Of a stretch of DNA of 64,000 nucleotides, positions 1 to 10,715 are shown one piece after another. Every line of letters begins with the position of its first letter. Positions within the stretch are counted from its first letter, which is position 1. The stretch covers positions 314,017 to 378,016 of the forward strand of contig JBBHKE010002290.1 in NCBI GenBank assembly GCA_037447655.1. The letters run 5' to 3'. The DNA is from Zygnema cylindricum (lineage: Eukaryota > Streptophyta > Zygnematophyceae > Zygnematales > Zygnemataceae). A program made the position numbers and the translations under genes. Below the pieces are notes generated by a model. The model saw nothing but the letters and a program-made list of their open reading frames with translations, did not search any database and was not told the origin of the DNA.

Positions 1-236
1 TTTGAGTATTAAGTTCAATCAGAATTGATCAATTCAATACAGAATGTACATTCTACACAGAGTTTAAGGAAATGAGAGCACTAAGTGCACTTTAAGGTGT
101 TTTTCTGTTCTATTGTCTTTATTTTGGCTGTGGTATATGTTTGTCTGGTTGTAAGACCTCTCTCACTTAAAGTTACATATCTTACAACATAGATATAGTC
201 AAATAGGTATTTCTTTTTGGGTTTGCTTCTGTTGTC
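1..236 (+). other. Untranslated leader or LTR tail of copia copy A
   Basis: This AT-rich, non-coding stretch lies directly upstream of the copia gag of copy A. It probably holds the end of a 5' LTR and the leader. The left end of the element is outside the window, so neither the LTR boundary nor a primer-binding site can be confirmed. No TGGTATCAGAGC-type initiator-tRNA primer site is visible. Confidence 0.35.
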
Positions 237-896
237 ATGTCTACTAATGGCTCAGTCCCTGCTGGTGTAAGTGTGACGCCTAGTGGGAGTGGAACACAGC
301 CAAGTCAGAATGCTCATGACCTTCAACAGGTTACGGGCCCACCGCCCAAATTGCATATTTTTGATGGAACTAACTTCTTATATTGGGAAGATATGCTGAG
401 CTCATATTTCGAGGAGAGGGACTTGTCATCCATTGTGGAAGGAACTGGCGATGAGACGGCAGCGGATTGGAGAAAAAAGAATCTCCACTGCCTCAACGTC
501 TTAAAACAGGCAATGACAAAAGATTTGGTAATGTCGTATCTTGATTTGAAGAAAGCTTGTGAAGTTTGGTTTAGCGTACGTGCTATGTATGTTCAGCTAG
601 ATGTTACTGTGCAGAATAACATAGCCACTCAGATCTTTGAGTTTAAGTATTCAGGAGGTAGTATGTCAGATCATTGTCATGCTATGAAAAGGTTGTTCCT
701 TCAGAGTACAAGTGCAGGTGGGGACTTTTCACCACCTCAACAGGCTATGTTATTGATGAGAACTTTACCAGATGAGTATAAGGGAGCCATGGATAGGCTT
801 AGGGCTCTTCCACAACGTCAGTGGAACATAGCATTAGCAATTCAGTTTATTTTGAGTGAAGAAGCTAACCAGATTTCACAAAGAGGTACACCGTGA
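237..896 (+). pseudogene. gag: Copia Gag (UBN2-type capsid region), interrupted by a MITE
   Basis: The protein would form the nucleocapsid shell that packages element RNA in the cytoplasm. After a low-complexity N terminus, residues 35-55 carry the copia Gag signature (LHIFDGTNFLYWEDM), followed by the alpha-helical capsid region. The Met at 237 is the first in frame. The reading frame ends at 894-896 only because a MITE starts at 889. Skipping the MITE and one copy of its TA target puts the frame in register with the serine-glycine linker and zinc knuckle at 1104-1250, apart from one TAG stop. The frame therefore belonged to a longer Gag or Gag-Pol. Confidence 0.85.
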
Positions 897-1101
897 ATCG
901 ATATTGGCATAATGGACGCTATTTAAGGTACCTTTTTTTTTTTTAATTCTCAAATAGAATTATCCACACTATTTAAAAAAACCTAATTCCTAATTAGAAT
1001 AAACGATTTCGTTGAAAATTTCCAAATTCTCAATTAGCGTAAATGACGGTAATTGTTCCTACACGCTAAAGAAACCTTTACGCGAATAACGATTCACGGT
1101 G
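889..1101. mobile_element. 213-bp MITE with TA target duplication inside copia gag
   Basis: Twelve-base perfect terminal inverted repeats CACCGTGAATCG and CGATTCACGGTG lie at 889-900 and 1090-1101. They are flanked by TA at 887-888 and TA at 1102-1103, as expected for Tc1/mariner-type insertion. The inside is AT-rich and has no coding capacity. Removing 215 bp restores the register of the surrounding gag frame, which confirms that it is an insertion. Nearly the same terminal motif bounds the 7.5-kb element at 47967-55451. Confidence 0.85.
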
Positions 1102-1103
1102 TA

Positions 1104-2687
1104 GTAGTAAGTCTGTTTAGGCACTAGCTAACCAGTTTTCAGATTCTAAGATTGGCAGTGGCAGTGGTAGTGGCAGTGGTAGAGGTAGTGGTCCTAGAAG
1201 GTCACCTTTGACATGCTATTACTGTGATGAAAACGGCCATGTTTTCAAGATGTGTCATGCCTACAAGAGAGCTAAAGCTACAGGAAACTTTCGCTCTGGT
1301 TGGGACGAAAGCCGAGTTCCATCTACGTCAAATGGACGCCCAACAACACTTTCTAATGCACTTCAAGAGGAGGATGTGAGCAGATTTCCCGATAACAGCG
1401 AAAAGAAATACTTTGCGATGGCACAAGCAACGGAAGGCGTGGAGGAAGACGAATGGATTATGGACTCCAGCGCATCTGCCCACATGTGCCGCAATCGCCA
1501 TCTATTTGAGAGTCTTTAATCTATTACACCCATCAAAGTTTATTTTAGTGATGATACCTTTGTTGAGTCAAAAGCAAAGGGGAGGGTGTCACTTATGTTG
1601 AATGTAGAGGGAAAACCTGTGAAAAGGGTCTTGGAAGATGTGTTGCATGTACCAACTTTTAAAAGAATTTTTTTCTCTACGTCAGTGGTAGAAAAGAAGG
1701 GTTTTAAAACTATATCTGAGAATGGGAAGAAAGCAGTGAGTAAGAATGGGAAAATAGCTGCAGAGGGATTTGCTGGTGGAAACAATTTGTATCGGTTGAG
1801 TCTTGCAAATGGTAATGACAATGATGTTATGTACTCAAGTGTAATCAGTGATTGTGATTTATCGCATAAACGTTTAGGACATGTGAATTATGATAGATTA
1901 GATAAGAAGGTTAATCAAAAAATGGTGGAAGGTGTAAAAATTAGTCAAAAACCAGCATCAAATGTATGTGATGGTTGTGCAATGGGAAAAATCCATAAGT
2001 TGCCTTTCCCTTCACAAACTGATCATAGAAGTAGCAGGGTGCTAGAACTAATTTATTCTGATGTATGGGGGCCATCTAGATACCCATCTGTGGGAGGGGT
2101 TAAATTTATGCTTTCTTTTACGGATGACTATAGTAGGTTTACTACAGTTTATTTTTTGAAAAGTAAGGATGAAGTTTTTGCAAAATTTAAAGAGTATAAG
2201 GCTTGGGTTGAAAATTTGCATGAGAGAAAGAGAGCATGGTTCAGATCTGATAATGGAGGGGAGTACATTTCTAATGAGTTTGCAGAATTCTTAAAATTGC
2301 ATGGAATATCACGTCAGCTTACTGTTCCTGTGCTAGGACAATGATGGCTGATATGGACATAGATTACAAGTTTTGGGCAGAGGCTATGAATTGTGCAGCT
2401 TATGTGAGAAACAGGTTAGAAACAAGGGCAGTAAAAGATAAAACTCCCTATGAAATGTGGACAGGACACAAACCAGATGTAAGTCACTTCAAAGTTTTTG
2501 GAAGTAAGATTTTTATGCTAGATAATGATCTGCAGAAATGGAAGTTAGAACCAAAAGGTATACCAGGGCTATTTCTAAGGTATGATGATCATGCCAAAGG
2601 TTATAGAGTGTATGACACTAAGAGAAATAGAGTTGTGGTAGCCAGAAACATTATTGTGAAGGATGAAGGAAAAGGAGTAGATGTATT
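1104..2687 (+). pseudogene. pol: Copia Gag C terminus, protease and integrase (broken)
   Basis: From 5' to 3' there is a Ser/Gly-rich linker, the zinc knuckle CYYCDENGHVFKMC (CX2CX4HX4C), and the protease motif WIMDSSASAHMC, in which the usual catalytic DSGAS reads DSSAS. An in-frame TAA follows at 1517-1519. The integrase HHCC zinc domain (HKRLGHVN ... CDGCAMGK) and the core with both aspartates (YSDVWGP and RSDNGGEY) come next. At about 2331, some 55 bp present in copy B are missing. This shifts the frame and removes the catalytic Glu, and the frame resumes at MMADMDID (2341). The relic ends at 2687 before the RT domain. Confidence 0.85.
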
Positions 2688-2838
2688 TGTTGAAAAATGG
2701 TATTTTATATTTTATCTTTTTGGGTCCTGCATTTCTCATACTTGTCGTAGTCACTGAGAATTGACTGGCAGCCATGTCTACCTTAGACAGATGAGAAGAT
2801 ACGACATGAGATATGGCTCCTGCAAAAGTAACATTGCC

Positions 2839-2915
2839 ACAAACTGGATTTGATCCTGTAGCCTGCGGCGAAGAATCGTACGGCCTAGGCATCCGCCTTA
2901 TCCGTTAGGTCTTGA
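2839..2915 (-). other. Antisense tRNA-like segment in the LTR
   Basis: Read on the minus strand, this stretch has an A-box-like GACCTAACGGATAAGGCGG start and a B-box-like GGATCAAATCC end at tRNA spacing. It resembles a degenerate arginine-type tRNA. No good cloverleaf is formed, and the segment is repeated in the 3' LTR at about 8410-8490. A related segment in a different LTR-like region lies at about 12626-12705. It is not proposed to be a functional tRNA gene. Confidence 0.45.
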
Positions 2916-3114
2916 TGAAACATAACATATTTTATATTTGATATTAATTTAACGTTATATCTACCGCATATTTCATTTAACATCATACGAAACGAAACGC
3001 TACATGGAACGTGTGGTACCGCACGAAACGTAGTACCGCACGAAATTAATGAAACAAACATTTAACTTTCAACGGACGAAATTAAATGTTGCGATCGACG
3101 GTTCACAAAGCGAG

Positions 3115-3215
3115 AACGAATTTCACGCGGTCAACACGGAATGTTGACCGTCGAAATTCAACGGTCAACACGGATCATTGACCGGTGAAATTCAACGGTC
3201 AACATTTATTCGGCG
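3115..3215. promoter_or_regulatory. Cluster of W-box-like TTGACC/GGTCAA motifs in the LTR
   Basis: At least five TTGAC(C) or GGTCAA cores occur within about 100 bp, several arranged as inverted pairs such as GGTCAACA...TGTTGACC. The same cluster is kept in the 3' LTR (about 8695-8780). TTGAC(C/T) is the binding core of plant WRKY transcription factors, so the cluster may be the LTR enhancer. The spacing and palindromes are seen directly; the regulatory role is inferred. Confidence 0.4.
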
Positions 3216-3783
3216 CGCCGTCAAATCCAACGACTGAAATCGGTCGCCGTAAAAGAACGGACGGCACGCATGAGTGCCGATATGCCGGAAAACCTATCTG
3301 GGAGAAGTTTGGCGAAATGGGAGGAAAACGACACGTGGCATCATCCTATTGGATGCCGGAAGAGAAAAAGGACAGAATGACGTTGACCTATAAGCCACGT
3401 GGCAGACCGGGAGAGGTGACGAATATTTCCGTACATAAAGTACGGCGGCTTCTGTACTTTGCATGTACGATAATTAGGGTACTCATTTTTGATTGGTTTA
3501 GAATTGCTATTAGGAGTTTTTCAAGACTTAGAAAAATATTGAAAAGTCCTCTCTCTCCCAGAGGCCATCTGTACAAATAAGCTGTCTTTGAACAGCCATA
3601 ACTTTATGCTCAGGTGAGCAAATTCAGTGATTCTTTTTGCAACGGACTCAGGGGAGTCCAGGCTACACAGGGGTGTAGTCAGTCATAGTTTTTGCGTCCC
3701 AGGGTGGGACTTATTTATTGTCAAACTCAAAAGTGCATATACTATCCTAGAGGCTTCACATAAGCTGGACATTCTGTGTACCA

Positions 3784-4803
3784 ATGGAGGTCACAGAATT
3801 ACAGGTTATGGGCCCACCCTCTAGGGTGCCCATTTTTAATGGAACAGGGTTCATTTATTGGGAAACCATGATGAGGGGTGCATTAATTGAAAAACGACTA
3901 TGGGGCATTGTGAGTGGCCGTGTGCGTCGGCCATCAGCTAAATTGGGAGTTCCACCAGGGTTTGGAGGATCTCGGTTCACTGGAGGATCTGCAGGGGCAG
4001 AGGGGGTGGAGGATGTTGCAGAAAGCACCATGTCGGACAAAGGGAAGGAGAAAATCACACCGATGGCTAGTGGATCGGCTCCAGTAGCACCTGTTCAGAA
4101 AACAGAGGCGAATGATACTGAAATCTGGGATTTCAACAATACCGTGGCGACTCATTATATTCTTGGGCGTCTCACTCAAGGAGTGGCTACACCTCATCTT
4201 CATGTGCAGAGGGCAGACGAGCTGTGGGAAGCTCTTGTCGACATTTACAAGAGCAGTACGATTCAGCAGCAAAAGCTGGCAGATCAGAAGGTACAGGCAT
4301 ATGTGTACAAAGGGGGAAAAATGTTAGATTTCTGTAATGATTTGGCTGGGTTATTCATGGAGTTAGAAAGTGCAGGGAAAAGGGAGACCGAGAAAGAGAA
4401 GGTGAACACTTTGCTAATGAAACTCCCAGATGATTATGAGAACATTGTTAACAGGGTCCAGGATTTGTCAGATCATCTTTGGATCTGGAATTCTGTTGTG
4501 GGGATGATTTTGGTTCGGGAAAACACAATTGAGATTCGTAAGGGAGGAAAGAGTGTTCAAGCATTGGCTACTAGTACTGACTGGGGGGATAAGGATTCCA
4601 AGAAACCTTATGGGAACTTTGGTGGAGGAGGAAGAAGAAACCATGACGGATCTGGACTAAGGGCTCCGAAGGGGCTTTGCCACTTCTGTAAGAAGCTAGG
4701 ACACTACATGGCGGACTGCACTAAGTTGACGGAGCTGAGATTGAAGGAGGAATTGATTGGAAAACCAGCCGGAAGAAAAAAGAAGGCGTTCATTGCGACA
4801 TAA
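3784..4803 (+). pseudogene. gag: Copia Gag with zinc knuckle, ending in an in-frame TAA
   Basis: The start of the capsid region (VPIFNGTGFIYWETM) matches that of copy A. A low-complexity insert of about 60 residues follows, then the alpha-helical capsid domain, a basic glycine-rich linker and the zinc knuckle CHFCKKLGHYMADC (CX2CX4HX4C) near the C terminus. The first ATG (3784) lies inside the repeated LTR block; Met at 3808 is the alternative start. The frame closes at TAA 4801-4803 but continues in the same register as protease-integrase, so the stop is probably a mutated sense codon of one Gag-Pol frame. Confidence 0.85.
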
Positions 4804-6318
4804 GTCGTGGAAGAGGATGTCGATGATGACGATGGAGAACTTATTCTCAATGAGGAGTTGGAAGTGAAAGGTGAGCTGGAGATTCCAAGAAGGCAAAAGT
4901 GTGCTTTTGGTGGAGTGAAAGAAGCTCCTGAAGAAGGATGGATCATTGATTCAGGAGCCTCCATACATATGTGTAGAGAAAAACCATTGTTTACCAAAAT
5001 GAGAAAGATCCCTACTGTAGAGATAGAGTATGGGGATGGGAGGATAGTGACCACTAATTCAGTGGGATCAGTAGATCTGAGGGTCCTAGTTGATGGAAAG
5101 ACATCCATAGTCACTTTCTCTGATGTTCTTTTTATTCCGGAGTTGAACAAAAATCTTATCTCTACGTCGGTCTTAGATGATAAGGGCTTTGAGACTAGTA
5201 CTAAGAAAGGAGTCTTTGTTGCTAGCTATGAGAATGAAGTGTACTTCACAGCTGAAAAGGGTAGCCAAGGAATGTTTAGGCTGAATTTGAGTAATGGAAA
5301 GACGGGAGTTTACTATGCTGGTGTAAGTGATTTGATGATGTGGCATAAAAGATTGGGACATGTGCATCTAGATAGATTGAAAGAAATGAAGAAAATGGGT
5401 GTAGTTGAGGGAATACATTTTGGGGATAATGAGACTTTGGATGATTGTAGTGGGTGTGCACAAGGAAAAGCCCACAGATTGCCTTTTCCAAAGGTCGCAA
5501 CATACAAGGGTGAAAAGGTTTTAGATTTGGTTCATAGTGACATATGGGGACCGGCCAAAGTGCCATCAGTTGGAGGGAAAAGATTTATGCTTACTATCAC
5601 GGATGATTGGTCTAGATACTCTAGAGTATATTTCTTGAAAAATAAGTCAGAGGCTTCGGATTATTTTAAGCAGTATAAAGCATGGAGTGAAAAGCTTCAT
5701 GAGACACCTATAAAAAGAGTGAGGAGTGATAATGGGGGGGAATTCACTTCTAATGAGTTTGAGGATTATTTGAAAGAGGAAGGGGTTCAACACCAAAAGA
5801 CTGTCCCAAAGAATCCAAAACAAAACGGTGTAGCCAAGAGACTAAATCGGACTCTAAGTGATAGTGCCCGTAGTATGTTGACGGATAAAAAGATAAGGAA
5901 AAGTTTTTGGGCAGAAGCTATGAATTGTGCTAACTATCTCAAAAATAGAGTCCTTACCTCGGCTATAAAAGGCCAAACACCTTATGAAAGATGGACCGGA
6001 AGAAAACCTAATATTTCACACTTAAAGGTGTTTGGAAGTCAAGTGTTTAGTCTAAACACAGAAAAATCTGATTGGAAGTTAGGTACTAGAGGAAAGTCGG
6101 GATACTTACTTGGGTATGATGAAAATATAAAGGGATATAGAGTTTATGATCTCGGAAGAGAAGACATAATTTTAGTAAAACACTTGGTAGTTATGAATGA
6201 GGGAAAGTCCATAGATCCCTTTAAGTACACCAAATCGGTGAGGATTAGAATTGAATCCGAAAATGAATTAGATTCAGATTCTTCTAATTGGACTCCGATT
6301 CAGCCTGACCTTGCATAG
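4804..6318 (+). pseudogene. pol: Copia protease and integrase; catalytic Glu replaced by Lys
   Basis: The frame follows gag after TAA 4801-4803. An acidic spacer is followed by the aspartic protease motif WIIDSGASIHMC, which is intact. The integrase has its HHCC domain (HKRLGHVH ... CSGCAQGKAHRLPFP) and core with HSDIWGP and RSDNGGEF. The third acidic residue, normally Glu in NGVAERxNRT, reads Lys (NGVAKRLNRT), a G-to-A type change that should abolish strand transfer. The frame ends at TAG 6316-6318, again in register with the downstream RT. Confidence 0.88.
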
Positions 6319-8037
6319 AAAGAGGAAAAACTGATCGAGAGTGACTCTCTCTTGGAGCCACAACATCCGGTTCAAACCGAGGAAGAAAACGAGGAAAGAC
6401 TAGGAATGGACGATGAACGGCCGGAGATGGACTCCACGGATAGGGAAGAAGGTGAAGTTGTTCGGAGAAACCCAAGATTACCCTCTATCCCAGTGTCGGA
6501 GTTTGAAGGAGGAAGAAGAAGCAGCAAGAGACTTCGAGAGAGACAAGTGAACAACAAGGTAACTAAGCTGTCACATTTGAGCGAACCCCAGACTTACTCG
6601 GAAGCAGTTAATAGTCCAGAAGGTGATAGATGGGTGACAGCTATTAATGATGAGATGGCTTCCATTATGGAAGCAAACACATGGGAGTTGGTGGATTGTC
6701 CTCCAGATAGAAAGCCGATAGGATGCAAGTGGGTATTTAAGTTAAAGCTCAATCCAGATAACACTATCGAGCGATACAAGGCCAGATTAGTGGCAAAGGG
6801 GTTCACACAGAAGGAGGGGATCGATTATGAGGAGACTTTTGCTCCGGTTGTTAGATTTCCCTCCGTCCGGATTTTACTCAGTCTCGCGGCAGCGGAAGAC
6901 ATGGAAGTGCATCAGATGGACATAAAAACCGCTTTCTTACACGGAGAATTGGAAGAAGAGATCTTCATGCGACAACCGGAAGGATTTGTGGAGAAAGGAG
7001 AGGAAAGCAAGGTGTGCAGATTGATAAAGTCCCTTTATGGACTAAAGCAAGCTCCACGCCAATGGAACAAAAAGCTGGACGAGTTTTTGACGAGTTTGGG
7101 ATATATTCGAATCAGTTCGGATCATTCTATCTACTTATTTGAGGACGAGGAAGGTATAATTTTCATTGCCATATACGTTGATGATTTGCTTGTTTTGAGT
7201 AAATCAATGGAGAAAATTAACAGATTGAAAAAGGATCTAAAAGGTAGATTTGAAATGAAAGATCTAGGAGAGGCAAAGTACATCTTGGGAATTCAAATGG
7301 AGAGAGATAGAGAAAAGAAAACAATTAGACTAACTCAAAAGGAAGCAATTGGGAATATGCTTGAAAAATTTCAAATGGAAAAAGCAAATAGTTGTACGAC
7401 TCCAATGGACTTAAAGAAGGGAAATGAGGGGAGCTCAGAAGAGGGAGTCTTGATCCTAGATAATGAGCTAGGACCTGAGGAAAGCAAGTTCATGCAAACT
7501 ATTCCGTACAGACAGGTTGTCGGTAGTTTGATCTATTTTATGAACTGTACTCGTCCTGATATAGCTGCAGCTGTGGGAGTATTAAGTAGGAGTCTGAATG
7601 ATCCTCGGAAGAAAGATTGGGAAGCAGCCAAAAGGGTCATGCGATACTTGATAGGAACGAGAGATCTATGGTTGCATTTGGGAGGGGATAATACTAACAT
7701 CACCACTTGGAGTGATGCTAGTTATGGGGATGCTCCGATGAGGAGGTGTACTTCTGGATATGTGTTGTATGTTGGGAATGGGGCTTGTTGTTGGAGCAGT
7801 AAGCAACAAAAGGTGATTACTCAGTCCACCATGGAGGCTGAGTATATGGCCTCTTGTTCGGCTGTGAAAGAATTGATGTGGGTAAAACCTTTTCACCCTT
7901 GTATGTTGCGACCTTTGGAAAAGGCAATCTGTGGGCTTTTCCTTGTGCACACCCACTACAATCATCCAAAGTCTCATTATCCCCAAAATGTATTCCCTCA
8001 ACTACACCCATTTCTTCATTTTTTTCAATCTATCTAG
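6319..8037 (+). pseudogene. pol: Copia reverse transcriptase and RNase H, 3' end replaced
   Basis: The RT domain is complete: WVFKLKLNPDNTIERYKARLVAKGF, HQMDIKTAFLHGEL with the first catalytic Asp, LYGLKQAPRQW, and AIYVDDLL with the YVDD box intact. RNase H follows with SDASYGD, WSSKQQKVITQSTMEAEYMA and its acidic residues. At 7884 the normal C terminus stops, and the frame runs into an inverted copy of the element's own integrase region (5187-5522), which supplies about 50 foreign residues before the stop at 8035-8037. Confidence 0.88.
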
Positions 8038-8218
8038 ATGCACATGTCCCAATCTTTTATGCCACATCATCAAATCACTTACACCAGCATAGTAAACTCC
8101 CGTCTTTCAATTACTCAAATTCAGCCAAAACATTCCTTGGCTACCCTTTTCAGCTGTAAAGTACACTTCATTCTCATAGCTAGCAACAGAGACTCATTTC
8201 TTAGTACTAGTCTCAAAG
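7884..8218 (-). repeat. Inverted duplicate of the element's integrase region (5187-5522)
   Basis: The plus strand here is the reverse complement, nearly perfect, of 5187-5522 in the same element. Position 7884 pairs with 5522 and 8218 with 5187. It replaces the last part of RNase H and sits just upstream of the polypurine tract. Template switching during reverse transcription is a likely origin. Confidence 0.88.
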
Positions 8219-8245
8219 AGAAATGGGACTGAAAGAAAACATAGA

Positions 8246-8262
8246 CTAGAAAATAAGGGGAG
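8246..8262 (+). other. Polypurine tract of the copia element
   Basis: The purine-rich run AAAATAAGGGGAG directly precedes the TGTTG start of the 3' LTR. This is the expected place for the plus-strand primer of reverse transcription. Confidence 0.7.
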
Positions 8263-9373
8263 TGTTGAAAAATGGTATTTTATATTTTATCTTTTTGGGT
8301 CCTGCATTTCTCATACTTGTCGTAGTCACTGAGAATTGACTGGCAGCTATGTCTGCCTTAGACAGATGAGAAGATAGACATGAGATATGGCTCCTGCAAA
8401 AGTAACATTGCCACAGACAGGATTTGATCCTGTAACCTACGAGAAGAACCGTACGGCCTAGGCACCCGCCTTATCCGTTAGGTCTTGATGAAACGTAACG
8501 TACATTGTATTTGATATTGATTTAAAGTTATATCTACCCCATATTCCATTTAACATACTACGAAACGAAACGCTACATGGAACGTGTGGTACCGCACGAA
8601 ATGCAGTATCGCACGAAATTAATGAAACAAACATTTAATTTTCAACGGACGAAATTAAATGTTGCGATCGACGGTTCACAAAGCGAGAACGAATTTCACG
8701 CGGCCAACACGGAATGTTGACCGTCGAAATTCAACGGTCAACACGGAACATTGACCGGTGAAATTCAACGGTCAACATTTATTGGGCGCGCCGTCAAATC
8801 CAACGGCTGAAATCGGTCGCCGTAAAAGAACGGACGGCACGCATGAGTGCCGATATGCCGAAAAACCTACTTGGAGAAGCTCGGCGAAATGAGAGGAAAC
8901 GACACGTGGCATCATCCTATTGGATACCGGAAGAGAAAAAAGACAAAATGACGTTGAACTATAAGCCACGTGGCAGACCGAAGTGGTGCCGAATATTTCC
9001 GTACATAAAGTACGGCGCCTTCTGTACTTTGTATGTACGATAATTAGGGTACTCGTTTTTGATTGGTTTAGAATTGCTATTAGGAGTTTTTCCGGACTTA
9101 GAAAAATATTGAAAAGTCCTCTCTCTCTTAGAGGCCATCTGTGCAAATATGCTATCTTTGAACAACCATAACTTAATGCTCAGGTGAGCAAATTCAGTGA
9201 TTCTTTTTGCAACGGACTCAGGGGAGTCCAAGCTACACAAGGGTGTAGTCAGTCGTAGTTTTTGCGTCCCAGGGTGGGACTTATTTATTGTCAAACTCAA
9301 AAGTGCATATATTATCCTAGAGGCTTCACATAAGCTGGACATTCTGTGTACCAATGGAGGTCACAAAATTACA
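8263..9373 (+). repeat. 3' LTR of the copia element
   Basis: The segment aligns to 2688-3803 from TGTTGAAAAATGG to TTACA, including the W-box-like cluster, the antisense tRNA-like segment and the short block containing ATGGAGGTCACA. By eye, substitutions and small indels amount to a few per cent. The sequence diverges exactly after TTACA at 9373, where copy B begins. Confidence 0.85.
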
Positions 9374-10715
9374 CCGTGACCTTTTGAAGTTTACTACTCC
9401 AACTACAAGTTCCACTTCCAATCTGAATAACATACCCAGTTGTAGACTTCCTACTAGGCACATCACCATAGCTAGCATCACTCTAAGTATTTGTGCTAAC
9501 CTTGTCCCCTCTCAAAGTAAGCCAAAGATTTCTGGTCCCAACAAGATATCTTAAGACCCTTTTTGTTGCCTCCCAATCTCTCTTTCATGGATTTTGTAGA
9601 CTTCTACTCAACAGACCAACAACTGCAGCTATATCGGGCCTAGTGCAATTCATGAAGTAAATCAGACTTTCTACTACTTGTCTATAGGGTACTTGGGACA
9701 TAGGTTTTTGCTCTTCTGCACAAAGTTCCTCATCTATTATGACTCCAAACTCATGCTCCATTTCTTCAATTTTTTGGTTATACTCCATAAAAATTGCACA
9801 ACCTTTTGCATCAGCCAAGCTAAGTTTTTCCAACATGTTTCCTATCGCTTTTTTTTTAGTTAGCCTAATGATTTTTTTTTCTCTATCTCTTTCAACTTGT
9901 ATGCAAAGGATATGTTTTGCCTCACCCAAATCTTTTATTTCAAATTGTGAATTAAGAGCATGTTTTACTCTAGCAAACCCTTCTTCGTTCCTACTAATTA
10001 GCAACAAATCATCAACATACACAGCAATGTATATCACCTTATCAGGATTATCACCACACATCACATATACTGAATGATCTGAGTTAATTCTTGTAAATCC
10101 TAATCTTGTCAAGAGTCCAGCTTCCTCATAACCCTCAGGCTGGTTCACATAAATGACCTCATCTAAATCACCATGCAAAAAGGCAGTTTTAACATCCATT
10201 TGATGGATGTCAAAATCCTCTATAGCAGCTAATGTAAGTAAGATGCGAACAGATGGAAACCTTACAAGCGGTGAAAATGTTTCTTCATAATATATCCCCT
10301 CGTTTTGATTATATCCCGTAGCAACCAAGCGAGCCTTATACTTGTCTATGGTATTATCTGGGTTCAATTTTAATTTAAACACCCATTTACTTCCAATAGC
10401 CTTTCTTCCTGGAGGAAGTTCCATCAGATCCCAAGTTTGGGCATCCATGATGGACTTCATTTCCTCATTGATGGCTTCCACCCAATGTTCCCTTTCATTA
10501 CTCGAAAAAGCTTCTTTTAATGTTAGAGGCTCTTCTATGTGTGTTGAATGAGCAAAGGCTACATTTTCTCCCCTGAGTCGTGCACTTCGCCTAACTCCAC
10601 CTGGAAATTCTGATGCTGTTATAGATGGTTGTGTCCTCCTCCTTGATACATGTGATTCTTCTTGTGATTCAATTTCAGCTTGAGGTAGAGGAGATTCTGC
10701 AACTCTTTCGGGCAT
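9374..10715 (-). pseudogene. pol: Copia reverse transcriptase and partial RNase H (copy B)
   Basis: WVFKLKLNPDNTIDKYKARLVATGY, HQMDVKTAFLHGDL and AVYVDDLLLIS mark the RT, with YVDD intact. About 30 residues between QPEGYEE and RLGFTRINSDHS, including the conserved LKQAPRQW segment, are missing compared with the central element. An in-frame stop at about 9585 precedes RNase H. The RNase H part continues in degraded form (GTCSWSSKLQKVT) to the cut at 9374. Confidence 0.85.

Larger units (their letters stand above)
237..2687 (+). mobile_element. Ty1/copia retrotransposon relic, copy A
   Basis: The segment reads in copia order: gag with zinc knuckle, protease, integrase. It stops abruptly before reverse transcriptase, where another copia element begins at 2688. 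It is the same family as the minus-strand copy B at 9374-12437, and zinc knuckle, protease and integrase align almost residue for residue. Lesions are a 213-bp MITE inside gag (889-1101), a TAG stop just after it, a TAA at 1517-1519 where copy B has CAA, and a deletion of about 55 bp near 2331 that removes the third catalytic residue of integrase. It is a dead, truncated copy. Confidence 0.9.
2688..3803 (+). repeat. 5' LTR of the copia element
   Basis: The repeat matches 8263-9373 along its whole length and has TG...CA ends. It contains an antisense tRNA-like segment (about 2839-2915), a cluster of TTGACC/GGTCAA motifs (3115-3215), and a downstream untranslated part. Unusually, the repeated block runs past ATG 3784 into the first codons of the gag frame, so either the real gag start is the next Met at 3808 or the LTR overlaps gag. 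Confidence 0.85.
2688..9373 (+). mobile_element. Ty1/copia LTR retrotransposon, nearly full length
   Basis: Two direct repeats of about 1.1 kb (2688-3803 and 8263-9373), starting TGTTGAAAAATGG and ending TTACA, bracket one long frame reading gag-protease-integrase-RT-RNase H. A polypurine tract lies just before the 3' LTR. By eye the two LTRs differ at several per cent of sites, so the insertion is not recent. There is no matching target duplication: GTATT stands before the 5' LTR and CCGTG after the 3' LTR. The frame has two stop codons, a catalytic integrase mutation and an inverted internal duplication, so the element is probably inactive. Confidence 0.92.
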
